Source: Hydractinia symbiolongicarpus
Lineage: Eukaryota; Cnidaria; Hydrozoa; Anthoathecata; Hydractiniidae
Assembly (NCBI RefSeq): GCF_029227915.1
Contig: NC_079875.1
Location: 29,140,001-29,204,000, forward strand
Direction: 5' to 3'
DNA length: 64,000 nucleotides
Below the pieces are notes generated by a model. It saw only the letters and a list, made by a program, of their open reading frames with translations, did not search any database and was not told where the DNA came from. The translations under genes were made by a program, and so were the position numbers. This document shows positions 1-12,500 of this stretch, piece after piece; positions within the stretch are counted from its first letter, which is position 1, and every line of letters begins with the position of its first letter.

Positions 1-1
1 C

Positions 2-3000
2 AATACGTGTGCTACATTTAATATTATTTTGCAAAGTGGCGACGTGGAAACTAACCCAGGGCCCAAACCCCAAGCAACTAAGTGCATTAAATGTAGAGCA
101 ACTATCAGACGAAATCAAAAGCAGCTCGCCTGTGAAATGTGTTTTAATCGAACTCATGCAAAATGTGCCGATACCAACTTGACACATTCCATAATGAATT
201 GTATTCCGGTAAAGTGGACATGTACTGACTGTACACACTTATTAATACCGTTTGCGCGAGAGAATGATTTGAATTCAACTATTTCCACAACTATTTCAGG
301 TGCAACATACAGCAGTCATCAACACGCATTGCATGAACATTATCAAAAATTGAGAGTACTGCACATAAACACACAATCGATGACATCTAATTTTAACGAT
401 TTACTGGTATTATTGGATGACCACCCATTCGACATTGTTTGCTTATCCGAAACATGGCTAAAAAATAATGCTAATTTATTGGAATACGTCCGTATACCTG
501 GTTACTCAATGGAATATGTGAATAGAGACCAAATTCGAGGAGGGGGTGTTGGAATTTATGTGAACAGTTTGATCAAATATCGCATTCGAAAGGATATTAA
601 TGATATGTACGAAAATTTAGAGCATATATGGATCGAGGTAGATGGCCGAAACAAGCATAGTAAACTACTTCTTGGGGTCATATACCGCTCGGAAAGAATC
701 ATCTCCTTTTCTGACTGGTTAACTAAATTTGAAGATTTGATAACTTATATCCAAACAACATGGGATGGCCTGCTACTTATAACAGGGGACATAAACATAA
801 ATCTTCTCAAACCAGAATGTTGCCAAGTAAGACAGTACAACAATATTTTATCTGCATTCAACCTTAAACAGATAGTATCAAAGCCAACCAGGACGACTCC
901 TTTAAGCGCAACATTGATCGATCATATGATAATTAACAATAATACCAAAATCGCATATACTGATGTATTACCATGCGAAACTATTAGTGACCATGATGGA
1001 CCTTACGCTATCATCAACATTAAATACGATAAGTTTAAACCTCGATATAAAATGATAAGAGATGAAAGGCAGTTTGATAGGGAATCTTTTGTGTCGGATT
1101 TCTCGAACCTACCGATATCAGTTATATACGCTATAGATGATCCAGAAGAAAAAGTGGAGATACTTCACAAGTTCATGCAAGATTGCATTGATAGACATGC
1201 CCCGTTAAGAAGAACAAAAATAACAAGACCACCATCTCCATGGATTCATACTTTAAACATAAAAAGTGACCAAACGAAGCGAAATAAACTTCGAAAACTT
1301 GCTCATGAAACTAACGATCAAATGATATGGAACGAATTTCGACAACTTAAAAACCCTGTTAAGAAAAAGATCAAGAAAGCTAAAGTTTCCTTTTATAGAA
1401 AAGCACTTAGTTCTAAAAACTCGAAAGAAGTGTGGAACACTATCAATCGAATTTTACATCCTCCTTCGAAGCCTCTTCATTTTGACGCTGATAGTGTAAA
1501 CACTTTTTTTGCCGGAACAGCTGAGCGAGTTACTGGATCAATTCCAAAATCTGAAATTGATTTAAAGGAAGTACTCCAAACATTACCACCATCGACTTCC
1601 AAAATGTTTCAACTCAGACATGTTAAGTATGAGGAGGTACTTAAAGAACTTAAAGGACTACGTAACGATATATCAACTGGGTTTGATGATATACCAGTCA
1701 AATATGTTAAATTACTAGCAAATGAAATTTCTTCTGTTCTAACACATATTATAAATACGTGCATTGAGAAAAAATGCTTCCCGTGTCAATGGAAAGTGGC
1801 AAGAGTCGCACCTATTCCAAAAGTGAATGTTCCTACATCAATAAAAGAACTACGACCGATCTCTATCCTTCCTATTTTATCCAAAGTATTTGAACGTCTT
1901 ATCCTTACACAAATGATAATCTTTATCGATGAGAAATCTTTATATTCCGAAAAGATGTCCAGGTACCGAAAAGGACACTCCTCGACTACTTTGTTGATGA
2001 AACTTAGAACGGATATCAAAGAAGCAATGAGTAAAAACGAAATCAGTCTTGTAGTATTAGCTGACTTTTCGAAAGCCTTTGATACTGTTCAATATGAAAC
2101 TACAATGAGGAAACTCAACCAAATCGGCTTTTCCAAAGAGTTTGTTGAACTAATTTTGAGTTACTTGTGTGGCAGAAAACAAATTGTGCGAATTAATGAT
2201 AAGACCTCTGAATTTTGCAACGTCACATCTGGTGTGCCGCAAGGGTCAATATTAGGCCCTGTTATTTTCAATTTATACGTCACTGACCTGGAAATGAATT
2301 TGACAACGAGTACGTTACAGTATGCTGACGACACCACTTTGTTTACGTCCACAAAATTAAATAATCTTGCGAAGGCAAAGGAACAAATAAACGGAGATAT
2401 AAGTCAACTTCAAAGATGGTCTACAAATAACAATCTTGTTCTGAACAAGGAAAAAACAAAGTTAATGGTGTTTTCAACATCACAAATGTCAAAATGACAC
2501 AATCTCAACGACCTCGATTGTACTGATATCAAACTGGATGACTTCCAGATTGAAAGAGTTCCAACATGGTCTGTATTGGGTGTTAAATTAGATGAACACC
2601 TAAGTTGGAATGATCATGTACAGAGTGTAGTATCGTGTTGTCATGGCATCTTATCTATATTACGTAAACTAAAACGCATGGCACCATTTAAGTTACGAAA
2701 ACAATTAGCTGAAATGCTAGTCTTGTCAAAATTAGACTTTAACGACACTGTTTATATTCCATTAACAGCCATCCAAATTCGAAAGCTGCATAAAGTGATG
2801 ATACGTGCAGCCAGCTTTGTATGGAATAAGTACAGCCATACTGAAGATATAACACGTTTAGGTTGGTTACCTATTAAACAAAGACGAGAATGGCATTTGA
2901 TGATCACAGCCTTTAAAAGTGTTCATCAGAATAATTGGCCAAAGTATTTGAAAAATGAAATTGTTGTTCACAAAAGAACTCTTTGAAATGCTGACGAAAT

Positions 3001-3151
3001 TCGATTAAAGACATCACTTCGCAAAAACACTTTCGAAGATGTAACAACTACGTTTTTCAATCGACTTCCTAAAGACATTCGCTCGATTAAAAAGCTGATA
3101 ACATTTAAAAGAGAGACAAAATTATTTTTAAGAAATTTTAAAGAAATTTAA
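2..3151 (+). pseudogene. LINE polyprotein: 2A, PHD, endonuclease, RT; two in-frame TGA
   Basis: The protein would nick DNA and reverse-transcribe the element's RNA. It is numbered here from the TTG at base 29. A 2A-type motif GDVETNPGP lies at residues 4-12. A C4HC3 PHD-like finger follows at about 19-68. The endonuclease spans about 107-340, with SETWL, GGGVGIYV, TGDININ and ISDHD. The RT spans about 590-800, with ELRPISIL, LADFSKAFDT, GVPQGSILGP and the catalytic YADD. Frame is kept to a TAA at 3149-3151, but TGA codons interrupt it at 2495-2497 and 2984-2986, both after the RT core. They could be CpG-decay nonsense mutations (CGA to TGA). The copy is otherwise well preserved and so probably young, but is likely inactive unless TGA is read through. 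Confidence 0.85.
38..64 (+). other. 2A ribosome-skipping peptide motif at the LINE N-terminus
   Basis: The nine residues GDVETNPGP match the conserved core D-x-E-x-N-P-G-P of 2A peptides. In these, the ribosome fails to form the final Gly-Pro bond and so releases two products from one frame. The upstream residues stay open to the window edge and include a short hydrophobic run. 2A sequences are known at the N-terminus of some CR1-like non-LTR retrotransposons, so the placement fits. Activity is not shown by sequence alone. Confidence 0.85.
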
Positions 3152-3299
3152 GTAAATTTTTGTGGATCATTCTGTTGTTATGCGTTAATTGACTTTTCTT
3201 TACTCAAATCGCGCACTTTCTCTTCTGTGTTTTTGTTTTTGTTTTTGTTTTCTCGTCCGTTTCTTTTAACAATATTATTATTAGTATTTTTTTTTTAAT

Positions 3300-3588
3300 A
3301 TATATTAGAAATTTCTTTTAGTGGAAGCATAATGTATATATATACATATATTTTAAATTTTATTAATCTCCTTGTTTAAAATTTTCTGGATGAAGAGCTA
3401 TGTATATTTGTATATGGATATGCCAGAATATAGTCTTTTAATAATTTTGTAAAAGGAAGACTTTCAACATGAAGACTTCTTGAAACTTAATACAGTCTGT
3501 GTTATTACATACGTTTTCTGAAAGTATAGTATAATAGAAAATCGTACAAGTATCAGTAGATTCTTGTACAATTTCGAAGTTGAATTAC
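3300..3588. other. AT-rich stretch between the LINE tail and the first recognised SH2 exon
   Basis: TA-rich sequence follows the LINE 3' UTR. The C-terminal half of the 3589-3717 SH2 domain must be encoded to the left of this exon on the minus strand, but I find no convincing exon here. It is probably beyond the LINE and outside the window. Confidence 0.4.
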
Positions 3589-6500
3589 CTATTTGTACTG
3601 ATTGTAACGATGTATTGTCCAATCGGTTTTTCACAATTAAGCACCAGAAAGGAACCACTTTCTTTTCCATTTAAAAGTTGTTGAGATTCTTGTAATGACA
3701 AATCTCCAGCATACCAGCTAAAAGAGGAAAAGTTTTAATTACAGAATTGACATTCTTTGTGGGAAGGGCGAGCCCGAATATGAAATCTGCTTAAGATATG
3801 GACGCTCTTTCACTTTTGATACATTGATTAGGGCGTTTATTAAAAAGAAAAAAATACAGCTTGTGGGTACTTTTTCGAATCATTACAATGTCTGACTCGA
3901 ATAAAAATCTGCAAATAAAATGTTTAGGAAAGAAAATTAAAGATCTTTATGTCTAGAATCCAATATGAGATACGACAGATTTAATCCATAAAAGGGAGGA
4001 TACATCGAAAAATCTCTTTTTGTTTTTACTTTAGCAAAATATAAAAGTCAAAATGCTGCCTTTTGCCCTTTAGTAAGTAAGTAAGCAACGGGAAGTTTAA
4101 CGTCCTTGGAGATTCCATCCAAACGGCTGCTTCCTCCCCTTTGACTGTAACAATGTTAAGTTAGCGCTAGAGAGCATTGCTCTAACTTGCTTGCCTGGTG
4201 AAAAAAAGAAAAATAGGATGACAACACTACATTTAAAGTGCGCCGGATCGGGGACTTGAACCTGAAACCTTATGAGTACAAGCCGAAGGCGCTACCACTA
4301 CATCATCTCCGCCTTAGAGAAAAATGCAGTATTTTTCAAAACAGAAAACAAGACAATACCCTTTTAAGTCACATTATGTGTAAAGACAAGCCTTCGAGTT
4401 AATATCAAGAAAGCGTTTAGTTTTTGGACTAACCTTACACCGAAACATTCTTTATTTTTCATTGTCTTAACCAAGCCAAAACTGGAATTGTCAAGTCGTT
4501 TTACGATTGTTAACTCACACTAAAATTAAAAACAAGGAAATAAGACATTGGTTTACGATTACCGGGAGTTCGTCTTGTCCAAAATGTCTATGAAACTGCA
4601 TTGATTAATTTCATATGCTCTTAGACTTTTTTTTCTCGCGACAATATACCGGAAAAGGATTACTTTACTTTTCGACAAAATCCACATTTCCTTATAAGAT
4701 CTCCATTTTTAACTTCAAAATTTGTGTCATTTTCCTATAAAGCAGTGAGAAAACCAAAACTTGCGAGCTTGGCCTCTTCTTTTGCATTCAAAACAACAAA
4801 TAAATATATCAAAATGTACTACACGCTGATTTGAACTTTCAGTCGTCGAAGAATAAATAGAAAAAAATAGATGGTGTTGAGGTTTTCTTAGAAGTATATA
4901 TGAATTATTATAAACGGAGAAAATACTGTGAATATAGACTGTAATTATAGGCGTAAAACCCTTGTTCTTAATTTATTAAGAAGTTCTGTCTTAATAAGTT
5001 CTTTATTTTTAACAAAATATCAGACAAAACGTTTTCTTAGATAGACAAAATTAAACACTGACAAATTGCTGGGTTAGTAAAAGATTTGACTTACGTAGTG
5101 CCTAGTATCATGCGTTGAAACATAAACAATATCGGCTTCTCTTTGTGTTGGCATCTGAAAAATATAAACATGTTTATTGTAAACATCTATAAAGTATCGT
5201 AGACTAGTTGTATCCCCCGTGGAATTCGCTCTTCAATTCGCTTAGTCTATTTTTTTAAACTCTATTTTATTAATTTCTTTAAATGATCATTTACATAGAT
5301 AAAAATTAAACCACTTCTATTCCATAGTAAATCGTGTTATATAAGATATTTACCTCGATATTTTCGAAAGGACATCCACAAAGTGCATTCGGAACTGTAC
5401 ATAAAATAAATGCATGAATATATAAATTTTAGAAAAGCATTATTAACGGGAGTGTCTTATGCTCATAATCCAAAGAAAATACAAAAGTTTAACGTGTTTG
5501 TTAAAGCTGGAACAAAAAAATGTTTTTTAGAAATTACTCAATCCATTGTTGCTATTGTGCAGAGCTCAAATCACTGGTCAAGAAAATGACGAACATTTTT
5601 TGCAGCCCACTTCTGAAATGTTAGTAAACAACAGCTCGTGCTTTTTTTTACTGTTCTGCTTTGATTTGTTCTGCTTTTTAGTGATTTGCTTTAAATTACA
5701 ATTTTCGCTTTGTCTATCTTTTTCTCTTTGTTTTTTTATACATTTGTTTATCTTTTTGTACTTTTTTTTGTTGCAGTCGAAAGAAGTTCAATTTTTAATC
5801 AGAAAGTATTGCTTAGCGGGCTGAAAATATCACTTATGCCCGATTAGCTAGCGATAAATGAAATTTTTGCCAGCGCAATTTATAATGGCATATAATTGTA
5901 TATTGTAAGCCGACGGTAAATGATAATTTGGCCCAGCACCTCCTCATTTATGATTGCGATCAAGCGTTATATCCCTAACAACAGCTTTGTCCATGGTTTG
6001 TCAATCTTTGAACAACTATTGAAAATTAATTTGGAGACTAACCTTTGAGAGGATTGTGCATTGGCATCTCATTTGAGTTGCATTCCTAGATAAACAAAAC
6101 CAAACAGTGTATGTGCATGATGCGTTAAACTGCTTTCTTGATAACCACAATATTATAAGATCTTTATGCTACTGTTCGTTCAGAAAAACAAACTCTTTTC
6201 TGTGTACATAGACCATTCCGTCCTGAAAAACTTTTTTCAAGTTCTTTTTTTACAGGGTATGGGTTCTTGTCCATTATCCAGTCAAAAATATATATTTTAC
6301 CACCATTCATTTTTACATTTAGAAGAATTTGACGTACAATGATCGCAATACGCTATTTAATTCAATTGCTTTGGAAATGCTTTTTATTGTGAAGAGCCAG
6401 CTCGCCTAACTGGAAGCAACTTCTAACTCCACCATAATCTCTTTAGTTATTTGTCTGCGAAATACGCGTTCTGTTACGGAAACACGGAAATTTTAAAATA

Positions 6501-9500
6501 CGCACGAAATACCTAATGCGATATATTTTTACCGACGTGATTCTTTAAAAAAACAATCCAAGATCTTCGCGGCTGGACGAACAAAGGCCATTTTGATTTT
6601 GAAAATTGTCATGTGTGGTCAGTGTGTGAGGTTTGTGGGCCTGTTTGACTTCTTTATCTGCTGAAAGCTTTATATTTTTGTAAAATGTTTGTTTTTAATG
6701 TTAGGACAAGTATATTATCACGTTCTTTTAACACGTACAAATCTTTAACGCACCCGTTTTAGGATTTTTGACTAGGAAAAAAGATTTTGTGGAGGATTTT
6801 TTTTGCTATGATGAAGTAACAACGGTTTGTAAACTCTGTTTTTATTTTAGCTATAGTTGTGGAAAAGGTATTTTCGAAAAATATGTTACTATAATGGTGT
6901 ATGTGCTTCACTTGATTGACGACATACTGTATACCTGTACTGAAGCGCTCCACCTGATCCTGTGGCACTGTGTACAGCTGTTATAAGCGTTCATACATTT
7001 ACTTGTGGCTTAACCTGGCTAGTTAGATTGTAAGAAACATGAGTTATGATATATGATTGTCAAACACAGTAGAATGTATAAACCATTTGTGAAAAACAAA
7101 ACATTTTATTTTACCTGGACTATGCTGAAAAAACTATCATAGCTTCCGCTTTTTTCCAAGAAAAGCCAGTCGTCCATTTGGAGAACTACGAAATGTTTCA
7201 ACTGTCCTCTAAAATTCATATATTTACAATACAAAATAAATAATTATGTATTTAAATTATTCCTCTATATAATGATATTGTTCCTCTTGATTTACACCGG
7301 TAACATACATTTTATATATCTTATCGGGGGAAAAACAATTCGGGGAAAAGTGACTAAATTTTTTGCAAGTGACTTTTTTTTCACAAATTCTAAAATTTGT
7401 TTACCATAATTCTTCTAATTATAAAAAAACATTATTTTGGCCAATAATTAGAGAAGGTAAATTACTGCAATATCTATCCGTACTAATAATACATCTTTCA
7501 CGACTTATATAAAATATAATAATTATAACGTCATCCGAAATTTTATAATGGTTCTGTGCTCTTTAAATAAAAATATTTAGTTGGAATATCAAATTATCAT
7601 GACAAAACTAAAGCTTTTAGATCAATAAAATATTTTGGTTGGATTTTATTTAGATTTGAAATAAAGAAATAATAACTTGGAAAACGAGGCTATTCTTAAA
7701 CAGTTCGTCTATTTGAAGGATTGGATTTGGCCGTAATTTTCAGTTTGAAATTGAGGGACTTAAAAATTCACGATATTAGGTTATTTGTTCTACGTTTTGA
7801 TAAGAAACTTAGGGATGAGAATCATTTTTAGTAGCAACCTTTTTATTTGAGTTTGACATAATTAGGAAATATGAGAGAGGTCTATTAGAGAAAAAATCAT
7901 ATGAATTTCAATAATTATTATTTATGCAATTTTGTTTTGTTTTTATAACTTCAGTCCACCTTGCTTATGGAAAAAAATTGTTTCGGAAAAGGGACGCTAA
8001 AATTAGAAGAATTACAGTAGTTAATATACCCTGCAGACAAATTGTTAGTTTGCATGCTGTCAGCCTGCAAAAAAAATTACTACGATATTTCACGCGTATT
8101 TCGTGTATTGTTAGCATGAAGTAAATTTTTGAGCAGAAGTATAAATATATAAGTAAGGAGTAGAATTTTACTGTGCAAGCATTACTGTTATGATGTATTG
8201 AGTATTGTTGACTTTCCAGACTAAAAACGTTCCATATGTTACGTTCTGGAACATGAGTTCTACATATAACTTAGACATTCTGCCGCGATACCATCTAAAA
8301 ATACGTGACAGTGTAACATATTATAGAGTATTAATATTTGCGAAAAGTATAAAACATAAAGTTGTTACCTTTTTGAACAGAATGGAGAGACATCACATAC
8401 AAATACGTATCCTGTATCACCACTTCTAATATTGCTCACTTTGACTTTCCCATCCTAAAACATTTCATAAAGAATCATTTTTCTAATTATACAGAATATT
8501 TTCAATGATTTTAATTTAACGTGGTTGTTGATCCACGTACGAATTTTTTGCCAACATTTTGTTGCTTGCACTCGCTCAATAAGCATATGGATAAGATGGA
8601 AAGTAAGGAAATCTCACCTGTGTGTTGCATTCAAGAGGTTTGAGCAAATCGTCTTCTGTGTAAGAAACAATGTCGCTGGCTTTCTGTTTAAAAAAAATCT
8701 TATTACTGTTAACTTATTAAAGATGTGTAAAATTTAACAGAAAGTGAAATGTCATACAAAATTTAATGAAAGTATTAATTTTAAGTTTATATTGACCATA
8801 AACTGTTTTGAGCAAATTATCTACCTTTTATCCACGTTGCATTATTACAAAAAGTTTCTTAAATTCTTAAGATAAGTTTCTCAGTGAAGTGATAATGTAG
8901 TTTTTGAGAGATTTTGGAAACAAATACGCCTAGATAAAAAAAACTTGTTAATATGTTTTAATAATAAAACTTACATCGCCATTATTTTCTTTGAAAGCTC
9001 TTAACAAAACATCTGGCAGTATGGGTTTGTCGAACCATTCCTATAATCATGTAATTTTAACTGTTTCAGGGTGCTACGTGGTAATAAACAAAATATGGCA
9101 TTGAACGTGGCATGGAACAATAAACACATAAAGCTAATAAATCTGTTGTGAATCTAAAATTTACCTCTTCGCAAATATTAACAAAAAATTACCTCTGCCT
9201 TCATAGGTATATTAACATCTTCTCTATAGGAAAAGCAAAAAAAAATATTTCATTCTGAACTTTACAAATGTTAGCCTTGTTCAAATCTTTCATTTGGTAC
9301 TTACATAGGTTCGTAAATATCGCTCCCACTGGCTAACCTGTGAGTAAAGGGAGAAATGTTAATCCCTGGAGAGTTTATTATCTTCGGAAAAACAGGAAAG
9401 TGGCATAAATTAAGGATGACAAATAAATATACAAGTTAAGAGAATTGTCAGTGGTAAATAAATAATGCATGAACAAACTAAACTATGGAATTGCAAATCC

Positions 9501-12500
9501 GCATTGTAAGTGCAATCATAGCTATGTACAGGACGGTTGTCTACAAACGCGATCTTGTGTGTAGCGTATTGAGTAGTCATACACCTGCTTTTAGACCCAC
9601 GAAATGCAAGTACCGACTTTAGCAAAAGACCAGTGCCTTTTTGCACTTGAATCAATAACTTGAATAATTTGGCTTTAAAAGAAAGGTACTAACATGATTT
9701 CAGAGCAAAATATCAAGATAGCTAAAACATGGCCAAAAGGTTGCACAGCTATGAATAGGATAACATTATTATTCTGAATAAATATACAGGATATAGCCAC
9801 TTCAGTGTCGTTAATCTGGGTCCTGTGTTTTCAACATACATTGAGGTCGACATTGGCTACCCAATTTCCCGTGCATGGCATGGGTTGGCCTGTAGCTGTG
9901 GTAAAGACACTTGCTAAACATGCCCGCCCTGTGGATCGAACCACGGATCTTGTGATTATAAAGCAAACTCTATAACCACAAGGCCGCGCACCACAAATTA
10001 TATTTGGCATTGACCTCCATAATCTGCAAATGGAAAAATACTATCTTCTTAAATGAAAATAAAATGCCTATTGATATGCACCGCAGCACAACGCTTATTG
10101 TCGAATAACAATATCGTTTTTTTATTTTTGGTTAATGTGTTGCAATTTCACTTTCGTTGTATCTTTCGCCTTGTCTTTATTCTCTATAAAAATGAAATTA
10201 GTAATAAGAATAAGAACAACACAAAGAGAAGTTTCACATCATCGGTGGGAAGTTACAGTAGGAAGTTTTAAAATAACATTTATTGACGATGTAAAGCAAA
10301 TTAAACTAATGAGATAAACATCATCGAAGCATCTTTTTTGATATGAAACCTCTGCATAAATAATGTTAGCAGATATTGCTTCTGTGGATGTAAAAAGTAA
10401 CAGACCTGTAATCCCAAACTATGTAGTCACCAGTTAAAAAAATCAGAAGTTCTAAGTCATACCTTTCATTTCTAAAATTTGGTACATTTGTTTCTGAAGA
10501 GACGTCCAAGTTTTGCTGATGTATTAGGCCAACTTTTTGTTTTGGAAAGGTCAAATTATTTGCAGTAAACCAGCCACCCTAATAAAAAAACGTGGTTTTA
10601 ATTTAATAGTTAGTTTTGCCTGAGACAAGAAAAAACCTGGACACAACTTTGTCTTTGGGCATAATGTTATACCTAGACCATGGAAATTTTTATTTTATCA
10701 CAAGATTTAACGTTATATAACCTCACCTTATATAACCTGACCTTATAACCTCAAAATGTTTCTTTTAAAGTAGAAGGGAAAACACCACCTGCTCATGCTC
10801 ATAATAATAATAATAATATTTTCTCTATTGTAGATGACCCTACTCTCAACTGGAAAACAGAGTACCAGGAATACCGACCTCTTTAATTTTCTGAATTTGT
10901 ATACTATCATCTGGCCAAAATCGCAATATCTAAAAACAATTATCAGAAACAAATGGTAAAATAAATAAAAAAAAAACAAACAAAAAAAACCCCGACAGTA
11001 AAGAAGTAAAAGCTAGTTTAAGTGTACTTCATCTGGCAAGGTGCAACGCCAAATAACTGCATACGTTATTAAGGCATATATCTTCTATTTTTTTATGTTT
11101 TTTTTTATTCCAGACATATATATTAATATATGTTGTACACGTACCTCTTTGCGCGATTTCACCTAAATAAATAATTTGCTAAAATTAACTAAACAGCAAA
11201 ACAACATTAAAAAGTTGATCACTGAGAAGTTATATGAAAAAAACTTTTTGAGAGAAAAGATAAAGGTTTTCTGCTAGTATAGGGAATTTGGATCTATTCT
11301 ATTTGGATTATTTTGGATTATTTTGGTTCATATTCTGTTTTAAAAGCGTTAAGTTATTACTAGTAAATCTCTTGGAGAGATAATTTTATTCGTAATTCCA
11401 AGAAACTAGTGCATGGGGGGAGTATTTTTAATTTTTAATAACTTTTGTTTTAGACGAAATATATTTTTATGACGTACTATCTCCTTATTATAAGAAGATG
11501 TTTCAGTTCCATTACAAAAAAAGGGGACTTTTTTATATTCTGTTCAACTTTTTTTTCTAAAGCGAAAAAAATTAAATTATGGAAAAAATGATGACTTTAT
11601 AATTAATGGGGTTAATACACACGAATATGCCTTTATTTATTTTTATTAATTACAAATAAGATAAAGTAAAAATGTTTTCTTTAAAAAACCTTAAGACCAT
11701 ATAATACCCCAAATCACAATAAAATATCACAAACAACCATAAAATACCACAAAAAGCCAAGAAGTACAACAAAAAAAACACAAAAACCATAAAATACTAA
11801 CCTTAAACTTTATTGGTAACTAAAATTAAAGAAGAAAAAATAAGTAACATTTATCCATTGTCAATTTAAATCAAGTGAAGTCATCAAACTTAACGTAAAA
11901 TTTTGTGTTTTAGTACTTAACAATTGTTTTCTTTCTTTTTTATACTATGTCAACCTTGACGAAACAAGACGCTACCTAATCAATTCAAAAGCAAGAGACA
12001 TCTCCCAAAACAAATGTTAGAGATAAAGGATGACGCAACAATCAACGATAGTTCAATATTTATCCTGGAGTAAGAGGCGCTTACAATAAAAGTAATCGTT
12101 GTAAACTTTACTTGTATTACTCGTACTTTTACATTATTCACGACGGATTTCAACGAATTCAGCCAGCGCGAAATAACAATGTTCACAAAAAAATTAATTG
12201 TTTTTTGTGTTTGTCAGGAAGATGTGAAAAGAAACATTCTTTCCAAAACTTAAAGTATAAAGGTTAGACGTTGATGGATTTAAAATTGTATTCTCCTTCA
12301 TGTGTCCCTAGTTTAATATCTAAAAATCGAGTGATCACAAGTTATAACTAACAAATGATGCGTGACATCATATTTTTATTTAATTTAACACAGGACTTAA
12401 TGTTGCTTTTTTTGGATACTCTTAGCACCTTGGTTAATGACACGTGATCACCTAACTCAGAGACTTTTTCTTGTGCTTCTTTTCACTGGCAAAAAAACAA

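Larger units (their letters stand above)
1..3300 (+). mobile_element. CR1/L2-like non-LTR retrotransposon, 5' end off-window
   Basis: The element carries one long reading frame (2A peptide, PHD finger, APE-type endonuclease, reverse transcriptase, C-terminal tail) and then an AT-rich 3' UTR that fades into TA-rich sequence near 3.3 kb. The open frame reaches base 2, so the true 5' end lies left of the window. It lies antisense to the SH3/SH2 gene and probably sits in one of that gene's introns or just downstream. Domain order and motifs fit the CR1/L2/Jockey-type clades; I cannot place the clade more precisely without alignment. The exact 3' end is uncertain because no target-site duplication was identified. 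Confidence 0.85.

Noticed and set aside
4241-4315. True tRNA gene
   Set aside because: A and B boxes are present, but the acceptor arms do not pair and a SINE body follows.
6759-6986. Overlapping short ORFs on both strands
   Set aside because: They lie inside a dispersed repeat that recurs at 39.2-39.56 kb.
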